Numbered from the stretch's first letter, positions 46,061 through 55,926 are shown. The stretch is 64,000 bases of DNA from [Mycobacterium] stephanolepidis (GCF_002356335.1 NZ_AP018165.1:620001-684000), one strand, 5' to 3'. Made by a program: numbers and translations. The notes: generated from the sequence alone by a model not told the origin.

Positions 46061-46161
46061 GACCTGGTCTCACTGGACACGTCAGGGAATTCGTCTAGGA
46101 CCTCACACGGGAACCTGGCAACGCCCCGATCGATGTGTTGGTGCCCAATGCGGGGGCTCGC
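46061..46161 (+). pseudogene. Remnant of a short-chain dehydrogenase gene
   Basis: In the otherwise gene-free stretch from 45828 to 46170, one frame (46061-46078) reads DLVSLD. After a shift of reading frame at about 46079 another reads VREFV, an in-frame TAG at 46096, and then DLTREPG and NAPIDVLVPNAGAR up to 46161. The last part is the conserved SDR strand and NAG motif (normally IDVLVNNAGA). A frameshift, a stop and missing ends show it is decayed. It is the only coding trace I see in this stretch, and it ends next to the epimerase gene. Confidence 0.6.
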
Positions 46162-46170
46162 GCGCTGGGG

Positions 46171-47142
46171 CTAGAGCCGGCCTGAACTGACGAAGAAGTC
46201 CACCAGCTCGGTCACCGTTGTCGCCGTGGATCGTGGGTCATAGCCCAGCTCTGTCCGGGCCTTGGTGATATCGACGGCGGGCGACACGGTCAGTTTGTTG
46301 AACGCGGCGCGGCTCAGTGCATCGTTCTTCAGCAGCTTGCCGATCGGCTCGATCACCGGGATAGCAGCGTTGAGAAGTCCCATGGGCAGCGCGAACAACG
46401 GGCCGCGCTTGCCGACGTGCTGAGCAGCCAGACGGCACACCTGTAACAGGCTGCCCATGTAGCCGCCGAGTAGGTAGTTCTCACCGGTGCGGCCCTTCTC
46501 TCCGGCCAGGTACAGGCCTGCCGCGACATCGCGGGCATCGACCAGGTCGTACTGGCTGTTCACCATGCCGGGCAGTCGGCCGCGCGCACTGTTGAACAGC
46601 AGCTGGTTGATGCGCGACAGGTTGGGCAGGTCCACCGGACCGTAAACCCCGGTGGGGTTGCCGATGACGGCATCGAGCCCGGACTCGATGACCTCACGCA
46701 CAGCTACTTCGCCACCCCATTTGGAGCGCTGGTAGACGGGCAGGTCGGCACCCGTCGAGCGCGGCGACTCCTCGTCGATGGTGGCCACACTGTTGGAGTA
46801 CGAGTCGATGGAGCTGCAGTGCACCATCCTGCGGGCTCCGACGGTGAGGGCGGCCTGCGCGACGGTGCGCGCGCCTTCGGTGTTGATGCGCCAGCACAGC
46901 TCGTCTTCGTGCTTGAGGGTGATGACGGCCACCAGGTGGTAGACCACCTCGACGCCTTCGAGGGCCTTGGTCATCGACGTCAGGTCGAGCACATCGCCGG
47001 ATACCCAGGTCACGGCCCCGCGAGTCTCCGGTGAGCTGGGCACTACGCGGTCGATGGCGACCACGTCATGGCCATTCTCCACGAGGAGACTGACTAGGTT
47101 GGTACCAATGAAGCCGGCGGCTCCGGTGACGGCAGTCTTCAT
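46171..47142 (-). CDS. NAD-dependent epimerase/dehydratase family protein
   Basis: A 323-residue extended SDR protein. It starts MKTAVTGAAGFIGTNLVSLL, the NAD(P)-binding loop, has Asp in VVAIDRVV, DVLDLTSM, the strand VYHLVAVITL and the catalytic YQRSK motif, with Ser in VHCSSIDSYS. GNPTGVYGPVD is the later substrate-side motif. Relatives act on nucleotide sugars, flavonoids or steroids; the closest style is the dihydroflavonol-reductase-like group. ATG 47142 follows GAGGGAC. It is divergent from the peptide-transporter operon. Confidence 0.87.
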   Translation of the reverse strand: MKTAVTGAAGFIGTNLVSLLVENGHDVVAIDRVVPSSPETRGAVTWVSGDVLDLTSMTKALEGVEVVYHLVAVITLKHEDELCWRINTEGARTVAQAALTVGARRMVHCSSIDSYSNSVATIDEESPRSTGADLPVYQRSKWGGEVAVREVIESGLDAVIGNPTGVYGPVDLPNLSRINQLLFNSARGRLPGMVNSQYDLVDARDVAAGLYLAGEKGRTGENYLLGGYMGSLLQVCRLAAQHVGKRGPLFALPMGLLNAAIPVIEPIGKLLKNDALSRAAFNKLTVSPAVDITKARTELGYDPRSTATTVTELVDFFVSSGRL

Positions 47143-47297
47143 TTCTGTCCCTCGGGTGGCTTGGGTGTGGTGACCGCCGGGCGCTGACGCGGACGGCGGG
47201 ATCGCAACCAACCTACCTAACGCTCGCTTGGTCGGCCTTGTGACATCTATTGCACCGCACCTCAGCGGGTTGGGGCAAGTGTTGCCATACTCGTCGG

Positions 47298-48875
47298 ATG
47301 CGCAAACTGGCCGTGGCCGCATCCGTGCTGCTCGTTGCCGGGTGTGGAGTGGGTAGGCCACCGGGAGCTGTCGACGGTGAATACCTCACGGTGGGTACCA
47401 CCGACCGCGTTTCCACCCTGGACCCGGCGGGGGCCTATGACAACGGCTCGTTTCAGGTCGAGAACCAGGTCTACCCATTTTTGATGAACTTCACCCCCGG
47501 GACCGGCGACCTCAAACCCGACTTGGCGGCATCGTGCGGCTTCAAGAACCCCACGGTGTACAGCTGCACGCTCAAGCCCGGCTCCGTGTTCGCCAACGGG
47601 CACAAGCTGACGTCCTCGGATGTGAAGTACTCGTATGACCGCGAGCGCGTGATCGACGATCCCAACGGGCCGCAGTCGCTGCTGGCCAACCTCGATCGTA
47701 TTGAGACACCCGATGACCTGACCGTCGACTTCCGCCTCAAACTCCCTAACGACCAGACGTTTCCTCAGGTGCTGGCCACCAATGCCGGACCCATCATCGA
47801 TGAAGAGGTCTTTCCGCCGGACCGGCTGCTCGACGACGACGCCATCGCACGCGCCGAGCCGTTCGCGGGTCCCTACACCATCACCTCGCACAGCAAGAAC
47901 CAGCTGATAGGGCTGCGGGCCAATCCCACATACATTGGCGGACTGGGTAAGCCGCAATGGGAGCTGGTCGGTATCAAGTACTACACCGGTGGCGAGAACC
48001 TGAAGATCGACATCGAGAACCGCGCCATCGACATCGCCTACCGGAGCCTGTCGCCCAACGACATCGAGACACTGCGGGTCAATCCCCGGCTTGCCGTACA
48101 CGAGGGGCCCGGCGGTGAGCTCAGATACATCGTCTTCAATCTCAAGACCATGCCGGGCGGCACGGATGCCCAGAAGCTCGCCGTCCGCAAGGCAGTTTCC
48201 TCGTTGGTTGACCGTGAAGCACTGTCCCGCAACGTGTACAAGGGCATCTACACCCCGGCCTATTCGGTGGTACCGGACTCGATGACGGGTGCCACCGAAT
48301 CATTCAAGACGCTATATGGGGCCAAGCCCAACGTCGAGTTGGCTCGAAAATTCTTGTCCGATGCCAAGATTCCAGTCCCGGTGCTGATTAATCTGCAGTA
48401 CAACCCGGATCATTACGGGAGTAACTCATCGGAGGAGTACGCGGCGGTCAAGGGGCAACTCGAGTCGTCCGGCCTTTTCCGGGTGGACTTGCAGTCCACG
48501 GAATGGGTCGCCTACCAGGAGAGGCGGTCATCGGACTCGTATCCCGTGTATCAGTTCGGTTGGTTCCCCGATTTCCCCGATCCTGACAACTATCTGACGC
48601 CATTCTTCATGCCGGACAACATGGTCGTGAACCACTTCGAGAACGACACCATCACGCGGCTCATCACCGCCGAGGCCACCGAACCCGACCGGGCCAAGCG
48701 CATGAGCATCATCGGGCAGATCCAGGACCTGATGGCGCGGGACCACATTTCGACGCTGCCGCTGCTCACCGGAAAACAGATTGCGGTGTCGGTGAAGAAT
48801 GTCGACGGGATCAAGCTCGGTCCCTCGTTCAAATTCCAGTTCACCCCGCTGAAGAAGACGGGCAGCGCCGCATGA
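47298..48875 (+). CDS. Peptide/oligopeptide ABC transporter substrate-binding lipoprotein
   Basis: A 525-residue family 5 solute-binding protein. The signal MRKLAVAASVLLVAGCG has the lipobox VAGC, so Cys16 is lipidated. DRVSTLDPAGAYDNGSFQVE and FANGHKLTSSDVKYSYDR are the DppA/OppA signature regions, and VRKAVSSLVDREAL is typical of the domain hinge. First gene of a four-gene transporter (binding protein, two permeases, fused ATPase) with 4-base or 1-base overlaps throughout. It should deliver peptides or another small ligand at the outer face of the membrane. Confidence 0.93.
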   Translation: MRKLAVAASVLLVAGCGVGRPPGAVDGEYLTVGTTDRVSTLDPAGAYDNGSFQVENQVYPFLMNFTPGTGDLKPDLAASCGFKNPTVYSCTLKPGSVFANGHKLTSSDVKYSYDRERVIDDPNGPQSLLANLDRIETPDDLTVDFRLKLPNDQTFPQVLATNAGPIIDEEVFPPDRLLDDDAIARAEPFAGPYTITSHSKNQLIGLRANPTYIGGLGKPQWELVGIKYYTGGENLKIDIENRAIDIAYRSLSPNDIETLRVNPRLAVHEGPGGELRYIVFNLKTMPGGTDAQKLAVRKAVSSLVDREALSRNVYKGIYTPAYSVVPDSMTGATESFKTLYGAKPNVELARKFLSDAKIPVPVLINLQYNPDHYGSNSSEEYAAVKGQLESSGLFRVDLQSTEWVAYQERRSSDSYPVYQFGWFPDFPDPDNYLTPFFMPDNMVVNHFENDTITRLITAEATEPDRAKRMSIIGQIQDLMARDHISTLPLLTGKQIAVSVKNVDGIKLGPSFKFQFTPLKKTGSAA

Positions 48876-49897
48876 GCACCACGCTGCTGCGCTATCTCGG
48901 GGTACGTCTGGCACTGATCATTCCGACGGCATGGATCCTGATGACGCTGGTGTTCGTGCTCATGCGCGGTATCGGCGATCCCATCACCGCACAGGCCGGT
49001 GGGCGGCTCACACCCGCTGAGATCGCCAAACGCAAGGCCGACGCAGGGTTCGACAGGCCCATCTGGACCCAGTATTGGGAGTACCTCAGCGGCGTGCTGC
49101 GCGGAGACTTCGGGCGCACGTTGACCGACAAGCGATCGATCACAGACATCATCGTGGTCAACGGTGCTGCTACCCTGGAGCTTGCCACCGGTGCGATCAT
49201 CTTGGCCCTGCTGGTAGGTATTCCCTTGGGGCGACTGGCGGCAACGCATCGTGACAGGATCGCCGACGTGTCGTTGCGGCTGGCGGCGGTGTTCTTCTAC
49301 GCGGCCCCGGTGTTCTTCGTCGCGATCCTGCTCAAGCTCTTCTTCTCGGTGAAACTGGGATGGTTGCCGGCCTCGGGGCGCAGCACCGTGGGAACCGAGA
49401 TCGCGCTGGATGCCATGCCGCACCGCACCCACCTGTTGCTGGTGGACACCGTGTTGTACGGCAACAGCGGATATTTCGTGGATGCGCTCAAGCATCTGGT
49501 GCTACCGGTGCTGGCGCTCGGGCTGCTGACCGCCGGGGTGTTCCTGCGGTTGGTGCGCGTCAATCTCTTGCAGACGTTGCGTGCGGGGTATGTGGACGCC
49601 GCCCGTGCCCGTGGGCTTTCGGAGCGAGTCGTCGTGGGGCGGCACGCCTTCCGGAACTCATTGGTACCGGTGGTCACGGTGATGGGCATGCAGATTGCCA
49701 TGCTGCTCGCCGGTGCCGTGCTCACCGAAACGGCCTTCGAGTGGAATGGATTGGGCTCACAACTGGTGCACTATCTTTCGGCGCGTGACTTCGTCGCAGT
49801 GCAGGGCATCGTCACCGTGATCGCGATCATCGTCGCGGTGATGAGTTTTGTCATCGATGTGGTGGTCGCCTTTATCGATCCGAGGGTGAGGTTCTGA
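48872..49897 (+). CDS. Peptide ABC transporter permease 1 (DppB-type)
   Basis: A 341-residue permease with six helices. The N-terminus TLLRYLGVRLALIIPTAWILM and the loop GFDRPIWTQYWEYLSGVLRGDFG are diagnostic of DppB/OppB. The EAA loop YVDAARARGLSERVVVGRHAFRNSLVPVVT (overlapping pieces) contacts the ATPase. It overlaps the binding-protein gene by four bases and the second permease by one (TGATG), indicating tight coupling. Confidence 0.93.
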   Translation: MSTTLLRYLGVRLALIIPTAWILMTLVFVLMRGIGDPITAQAGGRLTPAEIAKRKADAGFDRPIWTQYWEYLSGVLRGDFGRTLTDKRSITDIIVVNGAATLELATGAIILALLVGIPLGRLAATHRDRIADVSLRLAAVFFYAAPVFFVAILLKLFFSVKLGWLPASGRSTVGTEIALDAMPHRTHLLLVDTVLYGNSGYFVDALKHLVLPVLALGLLTAGVFLRLVRVNLLQTLRAGYVDAARARGLSERVVVGRHAFRNSLVPVVTVMGMQIAMLLAGAVLTETAFEWNGLGSQLVHYLSARDFVAVQGIVTVIAIIVAVMSFVIDVVVAFIDPRVRF

Positions 49898-50838
49898 TGA
49901 CGGCATCGGTCAGGGCGCCTCTGGGGGACCGGCTGCGTGGCCTGCCGGGCGTGGGTGTGCTGCGTTCCACGCATGGCCTGCAGCGGTTCACACTGGTGGC
50001 CGGTCTGGTCCTGGTCGCGGGATTTATTCTCGTTGCGATACTGGCGCCCCTGTTGGCGCCGTACGGATTCGCCCAGACCAGTGCGGACGGCGTCGATTTT
50101 GTGCGTCAGCAGGCACCGTCCTGGCAGCACTGGTTCGGAACCTCGGTGCGCGGGGAAGATGTGTTCTCGCGGGTGTTGTTTGGTGCCCGCACCGCGCTGC
50201 TGGTCATAGTGACCTCGCTGGTGGTGTCCCTGCCGGTGGGGGTGGCGCTGGGTCTGACCTCCGGGTACCTGGGCGGCTGGCTGGACCGGGTGCTGGTGCT
50301 GGTGATGGATGCGCTGTATGCCATGCCCTCACTGCTGCTGGCCATCGTGGTGTCGATAGCGGTCACTGGAGGTCAATCCAGTACCGGCGGAGGCATTCTC
50401 GCCGCAGCCATTGCCATCATGGCCGTCTTCGTGCCGCAGTACTTCCGGGTGGTGCGCAATGCCACCGTCGGCGTCAAACAAGAGCCGTTCGTGGACGCCG
50501 CACGGGTCACCGGTGCCAGTACCCCACGAATCCTGTTCCGGCACATCCTGTCCAATGTCACCTCGTCGCTACCGGTGATCATCACGCTCAACGGTGCGGA
50601 GGCCATCCTGACGCTGGCAGGACTGGGGTTCCTCGGCTTCGGCATCGAACCCACCCAAGCCGCCGAATGGGGCTATGACCTGAACAAAGCGCTATCGGAT
50701 GTGGCGAACGGCATTTGGTGGACGGGAGTCTTTCCCGGTACCGCCATTGTGTTGGTGGTGCTCGGGATGACGCTGGTGGGCGAGAGTCTCAACGAGATCA
50801 TCAACCCGCTCCTGCGGACCAGGCGGGGGGAAGCATGA
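49897..50838 (+). CDS. Peptide ABC transporter permease 2 (DppC-type)
   Basis: A 313-residue permease. It begins with a cytoplasmic segment, one helix (VAGLVLVAGFILVAILAPLLAPYG), then HWFGTSVRGEDVFSRVLFGARTAL, the DppC signature, and the EAA loop FVDAARVTGASTPRILFRHILSN. The ending GWGYDL-type region AAEWGYDLNKAL with WWTGVFPGTAIVLVVLG is standard. The stop overlaps the ATPase ATG by four bases. Confidence 0.93.
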   Translation: MTASVRAPLGDRLRGLPGVGVLRSTHGLQRFTLVAGLVLVAGFILVAILAPLLAPYGFAQTSADGVDFVRQQAPSWQHWFGTSVRGEDVFSRVLFGARTALLVIVTSLVVSLPVGVALGLTSGYLGGWLDRVLVLVMDALYAMPSLLLAIVVSIAVTGGQSSTGGGILAAAIAIMAVFVPQYFRVVRNATVGVKQEPFVDAARVTGASTPRILFRHILSNVTSSLPVIITLNGAEAILTLAGLGFLGFGIEPTQAAEWGYDLNKALSDVANGIWWTGVFPGTAIVLVVLGMTLVGESLNEIINPLLRTRRGEA

Positions 50839-52478
50839 GCGATAAGGAACCGTTGGCCGCTCTGTCGTTCCGGTCGCTGTCGGTGACCTTCAGCACCGAC
50901 AGTGGCTCCGTCGCTGCCGTCGAAGATGTGTCATTCGACGTCAGGCCGGGAGAGGTGCTGGCGGTCGTCGGTGAGTCGGGTTCGGGTAAGTCGGTGTCCT
51001 CGCGCACCGCCATCCGGCTGCTCCCCGAGACCGCACGCATTACCGGTTCAGTCCTACTCGACGGCCGCGACGTGACCACGTTGTCGGCTCGCGAGCTGAC
51101 AGCCATGCGCGGCAAGGACATCGCCATGGTTTTCCAGGAGCCCGGTGCGGCACTGGATCCACTGTTCACCATCGGATATCAAGTGAGTGAGGCGGTCCGC
51201 GCGCATTCGGATATGACACGCGCACAGACCCGCGCACGTGTCATCGAACTACTCAAGCTTGTGCAGCTGCCCGATCCGGAGCGTCGTTACGACTGCTATC
51301 CGCATCAGCTCTCCGGTGGCCAGAAACAGCGTGTGGTCATCGCGATCGCCATCGCGTGCGACCCCACGGTCATCATCGCCGATGAGCCGACCACCGCCCT
51401 GGACGTTACGGTGCAGGCCGAAATCCTGGAACTCCTCAGGGATCTGCGTGACAGGATCGGCAGTGCGATCGTGCTCATCACCCACAACATGGGTGTGGTG
51501 GCCGATATCGCCGACCGGGTCGTCGTCATGAAGCAGGGGAAGGTCGTTGAAATAGCGCCGGTGGAACAGCTTTTCGCCGAGCCTGCCGAACCGTACACCC
51601 GGGCCCTGCTGGCGGCGGTCCCACACCTGGGACAGGGAGACCCCGAACATGCTCCCACCCGGGCTGGGGAACCGACCGAGCCCGTCCTGGAGGTGTCCCG
51701 CCTGGTCGTGGAATTCCCGGGCCTACTGGGTCGCTCGTCCTTCCGTGCGGTCGACGATGTGAGCTTCGGTATTGGTCGTGGGAAGACCCTCGGGCTGGTG
51801 GGGGAGTCGGGCTCCGGAAAGTCGACCATCGGGCGATGCGTGGCTGCGCTGCAGCAGCCTGCCTCGGGTTCGGTGCGGATGCTCGGGCAGGAGCTTGTGG
51901 GCATGAGCCAACGCAAGCTGCGTCCGCTGCGTGCCAAGTTCGGGTTCGTCTTTCAGGACCCCGCAACCTCGCTGAATCCGAAAATGCTTGTGGGTGACTG
52001 TATTGCCGAGCCCATGCGGGTGCACCGATATGGCGATCAGCGCAAGATTCTTGCCCGCGTGGCTGAGTTGATCGACGCCGTGCAGCTTCCGGCCGGCACA
52101 GAGAATCGTTATCCCCATGAGCTGTCCGGGGGACAACGCCAGCGTGCCAACCTGGCCAGGGCGCTTGCGCTGGGACCCGACCTGTTGGTCGCCGACGAGC
52201 CCACCAGTGCGCTTGACGTGTCGGTACAGGCAGCCGTCCTGGACCTGTTCGAGGAGCTACAGCGTCAGTGGCAGTTCGCCTGTCTGTTCATCAGTCACGA
52301 CCTGGCGGTGGTGGATCGACTGGCCGACGAGGTCGCGGTGCTGCGCCATGGTGTCCTGGAGGAGTTGGGTCCGCGCCGCGAGATTCTGCATAACCCATCC
52401 ACCGACTACACCCGCACATTGGTTGCCGCTGTGCCGGTTCCGGATCCCGTAGAACAGCGGCGGCGGCGCAGCCGCTAG
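50835..52478 (+). CDS. Peptide ABC transporter ATPase, two fused nucleotide-binding domains
   Basis: A 547-residue protein carrying DppD-like and DppF-like ATPases in one chain. Each half has a Walker A (VGESGSGKSVSS near residue 51, VGESGSGKSTIG near 325), a signature (LSGGQKQRVVIA and LSGGQRQRANLA) and a Walker B (IIADEPTTALD and LVADEPTSALD). The C-termini of both halves have the peptide-transporter extension with AEPYTRALLAAVPHL and STDYTRTLVAAVPVP. Fusion of both ATPases is usual in mycobacterial dpp/opp operons. It overlaps the convergent lipase gene by four bases. Confidence 0.94.
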   Translation: MSDKEPLAALSFRSLSVTFSTDSGSVAAVEDVSFDVRPGEVLAVVGESGSGKSVSSRTAIRLLPETARITGSVLLDGRDVTTLSARELTAMRGKDIAMVFQEPGAALDPLFTIGYQVSEAVRAHSDMTRAQTRARVIELLKLVQLPDPERRYDCYPHQLSGGQKQRVVIAIAIACDPTVIIADEPTTALDVTVQAEILELLRDLRDRIGSAIVLITHNMGVVADIADRVVVMKQGKVVEIAPVEQLFAEPAEPYTRALLAAVPHLGQGDPEHAPTRAGEPTEPVLEVSRLVVEFPGLLGRSSFRAVDDVSFGIGRGKTLGLVGESGSGKSTIGRCVAALQQPASGSVRMLGQELVGMSQRKLRPLRAKFGFVFQDPATSLNPKMLVGDCIAEPMRVHRYGDQRKILARVAELIDAVQLPAGTENRYPHELSGGQRQRANLARALALGPDLLVADEPTSALDVSVQAAVLDLFEELQRQWQFACLFISHDLAVVDRLADEVAVLRHGVLEELGPRREILHNPSTDYTRTLVAAVPVPDPVEQRRRRSR

Positions 52479-54406
52479 GAGTCGCCTGCGGAGTGTTCGT
52501 GAGACGGCCCATCGGCGGACTTCTTGTGGTCTCCGGAATCCGGGCTGGAGCCCGCACCCGAATGTCCCGGCTTGCTGTCGCCGGTACCCGCTGCCGATCT
52601 AGGGCCTGATCCCGACGTGCCTGTGGTCGCCTTCGGCGCGGAGGACTGTTGCCCGCCAAGGCTGCTCGATGATCCGGTGCGTGCGGATGTGCCGTTGGTG
52701 GCGTGCGCCCCGGTTCCGGCGCCCGCGGTCGCCGTGCCGCTCTTCTCGCTATCCGTCGGTGACTTCGGCGTCTTCGAGGGCTTCGTGGACGGCGAATCGG
52801 TTGCGGTGCCGCCTGTCTGGTGGTCTGCGGGTTTACCGCCCCTCGTTGTCCCGCTGTGCTCGGCTACCCCATTGGCACCGATGCCGATTTTCGGCGTGAT
52901 TCCCGTGGGCTCGGCTGCCGAGGACTTCTGGTCGGCCTTGGCAGGGTGATCCGCCGGTGGGGAGCTCGTGGTACCCGATGACTGTTCGGCCGGGCTTTTG
53001 GCGACCGTCACACCGTGTGTATCGCTGATGGAGACCGATTGGCCGTTGCGCGTCAGCGTGACATCGCGCCCGGCCACCTCAAGGGTCGCTCCCGAGGGCG
53101 TGGTGACCGAGGTGCCGGTAGCAGACTTGCCGGCCGATTCACGAGATTGCTTGGCAGTGTTCTGCTTTGCAGATCCGGATGGCTCGTCGATGGTCGCGAC
53201 GACCTTGCTGCCTTCGGACACGGTTGTCGTGCCGCCGTCGCGGGTGAGAGTGGTACCCGGATTGGCCTTGATCTGATCGGCGGTGCGCGGTGCGGACTGG
53301 CTGGACTTGAGGTAATTGGTCACAGCCGAGATGACGTCCCCGGTGTTCAGGCCGTGGTCTACCACCCCGTCTCGCGGCACGCCGGGCAACGAATGCACTT
53401 CCATGTTGACTGCGGTGGAACCCGGTGCTGCTGTGATGAATTGAGCTCGGTACGGAGTGGCCACCACGTCGTCCTTGGTGCTCACCACCAGGTAGTCGAC
53501 ACCAGGTTTGGTGTCGGGAAGCTTGTCGAGCTTCTCGAGAAAGCGGCTGCCTACGGTTTGTTGCGATAACGATGGCCACGCCAGTGCGCCGGCGGCCGTG
53601 TAGATCACGTCTTTGACGGGCTTCCAGCCGTTGATGTTGACGGAATTGCCGACGGGGCCGATGAAGTCGGCGAGTCCGCTGAAGGTGGTGCCGTGGGTCG
53701 ACGGCGCCAGCTGAACGACATTGGCGACTCTGTCAGATTTGTCCTGTGCCACGAAATTCTTGATCAGCAGGCCGCCCTGTGAGTGGCCCACCAGGTCTAC
53801 CTTGCCCGCGCCGGTTCGGTCCAAGACCGTCGCCACTTCATCGGCAAGCTGTTGGGTGGACACCTCGACGTCACCGAATCCGCGCAGCCCGATCTTTTGT
53901 CCGATCGACCCGACGAGACCCTGGAATCCCTTCTGTCCGTATTCGAAGGTGAATGCCTTCATCCCGGCATCGTGCAGGCTCGTCGTCATCGCGTCCCAGT
54001 ACTTTTGATTCTCGGCGGTCCCGTGTACCAGGACGACCGGGATGCTCCCGGGTGTGGGATTGCCGGCTTCGGAAGGGGGCGTGAGAGATTCGGACGTGAT
54101 GATCGCGTCGAGTCCTCGGCCGTTCTCGCCCGGGTTCAGTGAGACGGTGGCGCGCCGGGTGATCGTCAAGGCTTCCAGAGGTGTCGAGCTGGAGGTCAGG
54201 GAAATGAAGCCCGATTCCACTGTCAGCGTTACGGGACCGGACACAGCCCGGTCTGGCCTCGACCGCAGGGCAGCGGGTGCCCCGTCAGTGACAACCAATG
54301 ATGCGACCAGGGACATCGCCAACAGGACGCGCAGCCTGCCTGTACGCGGGTGATGTGAAGATAGATTCCGGAGGTCACTGCTCGCGCGGTGCGACGCCGT
54401 CGGCAT
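52475..54406 (-). CDS. Secreted lipase-like alpha/beta hydrolase with long disordered tail
   Basis: A 643-residue exported protein. A signal sequence (RVLLAMSLVASLVVTDGAPA) is followed by a lipase domain of the bacterial class 2/EstA kind: VVLVHGTAENQKYW, nucleophile S199 in DLVGHSQGGLLIKNF, ATPYRAQF and a His in VVDHGLNTG. From about residue 380 the chain turns into a tail of some 260 residues, first with two strand-like copies of DGGTTTVSEGSKV and GATLEVAGRDVTLTRNG, then Ser/Thr/Gly/Pro/Lys-rich low complexity to the end. The tail probably extends through or binds the envelope. ATG 54406 or GTG 54412 is the start. Confidence 0.82.
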   Translation of the reverse strand: MPTASHRASSDLRNLSSHHPRTGRLRVLLAMSLVASLVVTDGAPAALRSRPDRAVSGPVTLTVESGFISLTSSSTPLEALTITRRATVSLNPGENGRGLDAIITSESLTPPSEAGNPTPGSIPVVLVHGTAENQKYWDAMTTSLHDAGMKAFTFEYGQKGFQGLVGSIGQKIGLRGFGDVEVSTQQLADEVATVLDRTGAGKVDLVGHSQGGLLIKNFVAQDKSDRVANVVQLAPSTHGTTFSGLADFIGPVGNSVNINGWKPVKDVIYTAAGALAWPSLSQQTVGSRFLEKLDKLPDTKPGVDYLVVSTKDDVVATPYRAQFITAAPGSTAVNMEVHSLPGVPRDGVVDHGLNTGDVISAVTNYLKSSQSAPRTADQIKANPGTTLTRDGGTTTVSEGSKVVATIDEPSGSAKQNTAKQSRESAGKSATGTSVTTPSGATLEVAGRDVTLTRNGQSVSISDTHGVTVAKSPAEQSSGTTSSPPADHPAKADQKSSAAEPTGITPKIGIGANGVAEHSGTTRGGKPADHQTGGTATDSPSTKPSKTPKSPTDSEKSGTATAGAGTGAHATNGTSARTGSSSSLGGQQSSAPKATTGTSGSGPRSAAGTGDSKPGHSGAGSSPDSGDHKKSADGPSHEHSAGDS

Positions 54407-54510
54407 GAACACGACGGTATGTGTTCAACCGGCAGATCGCATGTCGAGAGCGCCAATTTTGTTGCAACACTGGCAGTTTGTGACTGGCGTCACGGTAGAT
54501 GTCCGGGTGG

Positions 54511-55926
54511 TTAGCCCAGAAGTGAGAAGGGCCGCGCCTCCTCGATCTCCAATGCCAACTCGAGCAGCGTGCGCTCACTGCCGCGACAGCCACTGAACAT
54601 GACGCCTATGGGCAGGCCGTCGGGATCCTGGCCGAGTGGGAGCGATATCGCCGGAGCACCGGATGCGTTGTGTACCGGAGTGAATCCCACATAGGAGCTC
54701 AGCTTGTCCAGCAACACCTCGGGATCCTGGTCGGGGGTGAGGTACCCGATCCGCGGCGTGGTGTGGGTCAGCACCGGAGTGAGCACCGCGTCGATGCCGG
54801 TGGTAAATCCTCGCTCGTATACCCGGGCCGATGCGGCCAGCCGGGCCAAGAACAGCGGCGTGCGATACGACCGCCTGACAAACCTGCGGCTGAGCCCGAT
54901 CGTGAGCGGATCCAGCCGGGAGGCGTCGAACCCGTCGAACAGCCGGGGGCCGCCCTTGGCGACCGCGAACGCCAAGAAGGACCAGTAATCCTCGAAGTCG
55001 ATCTTGAATGAGGGCAGCACCGCCGGCTCGTACGGCTCGACGGTGTGGCCAAGGGATTCAAGTAATTCCGCGGTGGAGTTCACCGCTTGCCGGGTCGCGG
55101 TGTCCGTGGCCGGGGTGAACGGAGAATCCATGCACAGCCCGATGCGCAGCCGCCGCTGCACCGGGTGATCCACGCGGCCGATCGGCGCCAGCTTCGGGTT
55201 GCGATAGTGCAGCTCGGCCGCTTCGAAGAACCGTGCGCAGTCGCGGACGCTACGCACCAGGACCCCGTCGGCGACAATCTTCACGGGTGCCGAGCTGCTC
55301 GACGGATCGCCCAAAAGCCTTCCGCGACTGGGTTTGAGGCCTACCAGGCCGCAGGCCGCCGCCGGGATCCGGATGGAACCGCCGCCGTCGTTACCGTGGG
55401 CGATAGGCACCACACCCGCGGCCACCAGTGCTGCCGAGCCGCCCGAGGATCCTCCGGCCGAGAAGTCGGTGTGCCATGGGTTGCGGGTGACCGAGCCGCC
55501 CGAACGTTCCGTACTGGCTGACCAGCCGTACTCGGGCATGGTTGTCGATGCGATGGGGACTACCCCGGTGCTGAGGAACTGCTGGGTGAACGGTCCGTCT
55601 TCGGTCTGCAATATCGGTGTAATCGCCGCGGAGCCTTCGGTCAGCGGCATGCCCGCGACATGGATGTTGCATTTCGTCGCGGTGGGTACGCCCCGAAAGG
55701 CGGCGAAGTCTCCGGCGGCATCCTCGATCTGTTGTGCGCGTTCCCGCGCCCGCGGAAAATCCTTGAACTCCACCGCATTGAGCGCAGGGTTGACCCGCTC
55801 CAGACGCACGATGGCGGCGTCAGCACACTCTGCGGCGGTGACTTCGCCCGAGGCGATCCGCTCCGCGACCCCGGTGGCATCCAGGTCGCCGAGGGCGTCC
55901 TCGGTGAATGCGTGCACGCGTGTCAT
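54511..55926 (-). CDS. Amidase-signature enzyme
   Basis: A 471-residue amidase. The Ser-cisSer-Lys triad is clear: K85 in TATKCNIHV, S160 in SAGGSSGGSAAL and S184 in NDGGGSIRIPA, with the same spacings (75 and 24) as fatty-acid amide hydrolase. It hydrolyses an amide or ester of unknown nature in the cytoplasm. ATG 55926 has a ribosome site GGAGG and overlaps the stop of the upstream TetR gene by four bases, so both are in one operon that diverges from a Rieske oxygenase operon. This context suggests a small catabolic cluster. Confidence 0.92.
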   Translation of the reverse strand: MTRVHAFTEDALGDLDATGVAERIASGEVTAAECADAAIVRLERVNPALNAVEFKDFPRARERAQQIEDAAGDFAAFRGVPTATKCNIHVAGMPLTEGSAAITPILQTEDGPFTQQFLSTGVVPIASTTMPEYGWSASTERSGGSVTRNPWHTDFSAGGSSGGSAALVAAGVVPIAHGNDGGGSIRIPAAACGLVGLKPSRGRLLGDPSSSSAPVKIVADGVLVRSVRDCARFFEAAELHYRNPKLAPIGRVDHPVQRRLRIGLCMDSPFTPATDTATRQAVNSTAELLESLGHTVEPYEPAVLPSFKIDFEDYWSFLAFAVAKGGPRLFDGFDASRLDPLTIGLSRRFVRRSYRTPLFLARLAASARVYERGFTTGIDAVLTPVLTHTTPRIGYLTPDQDPEVLLDKLSSYVGFTPVHNASGAPAISLPLGQDPDGLPIGVMFSGCRGSERTLLELALEIEEARPFSLLG

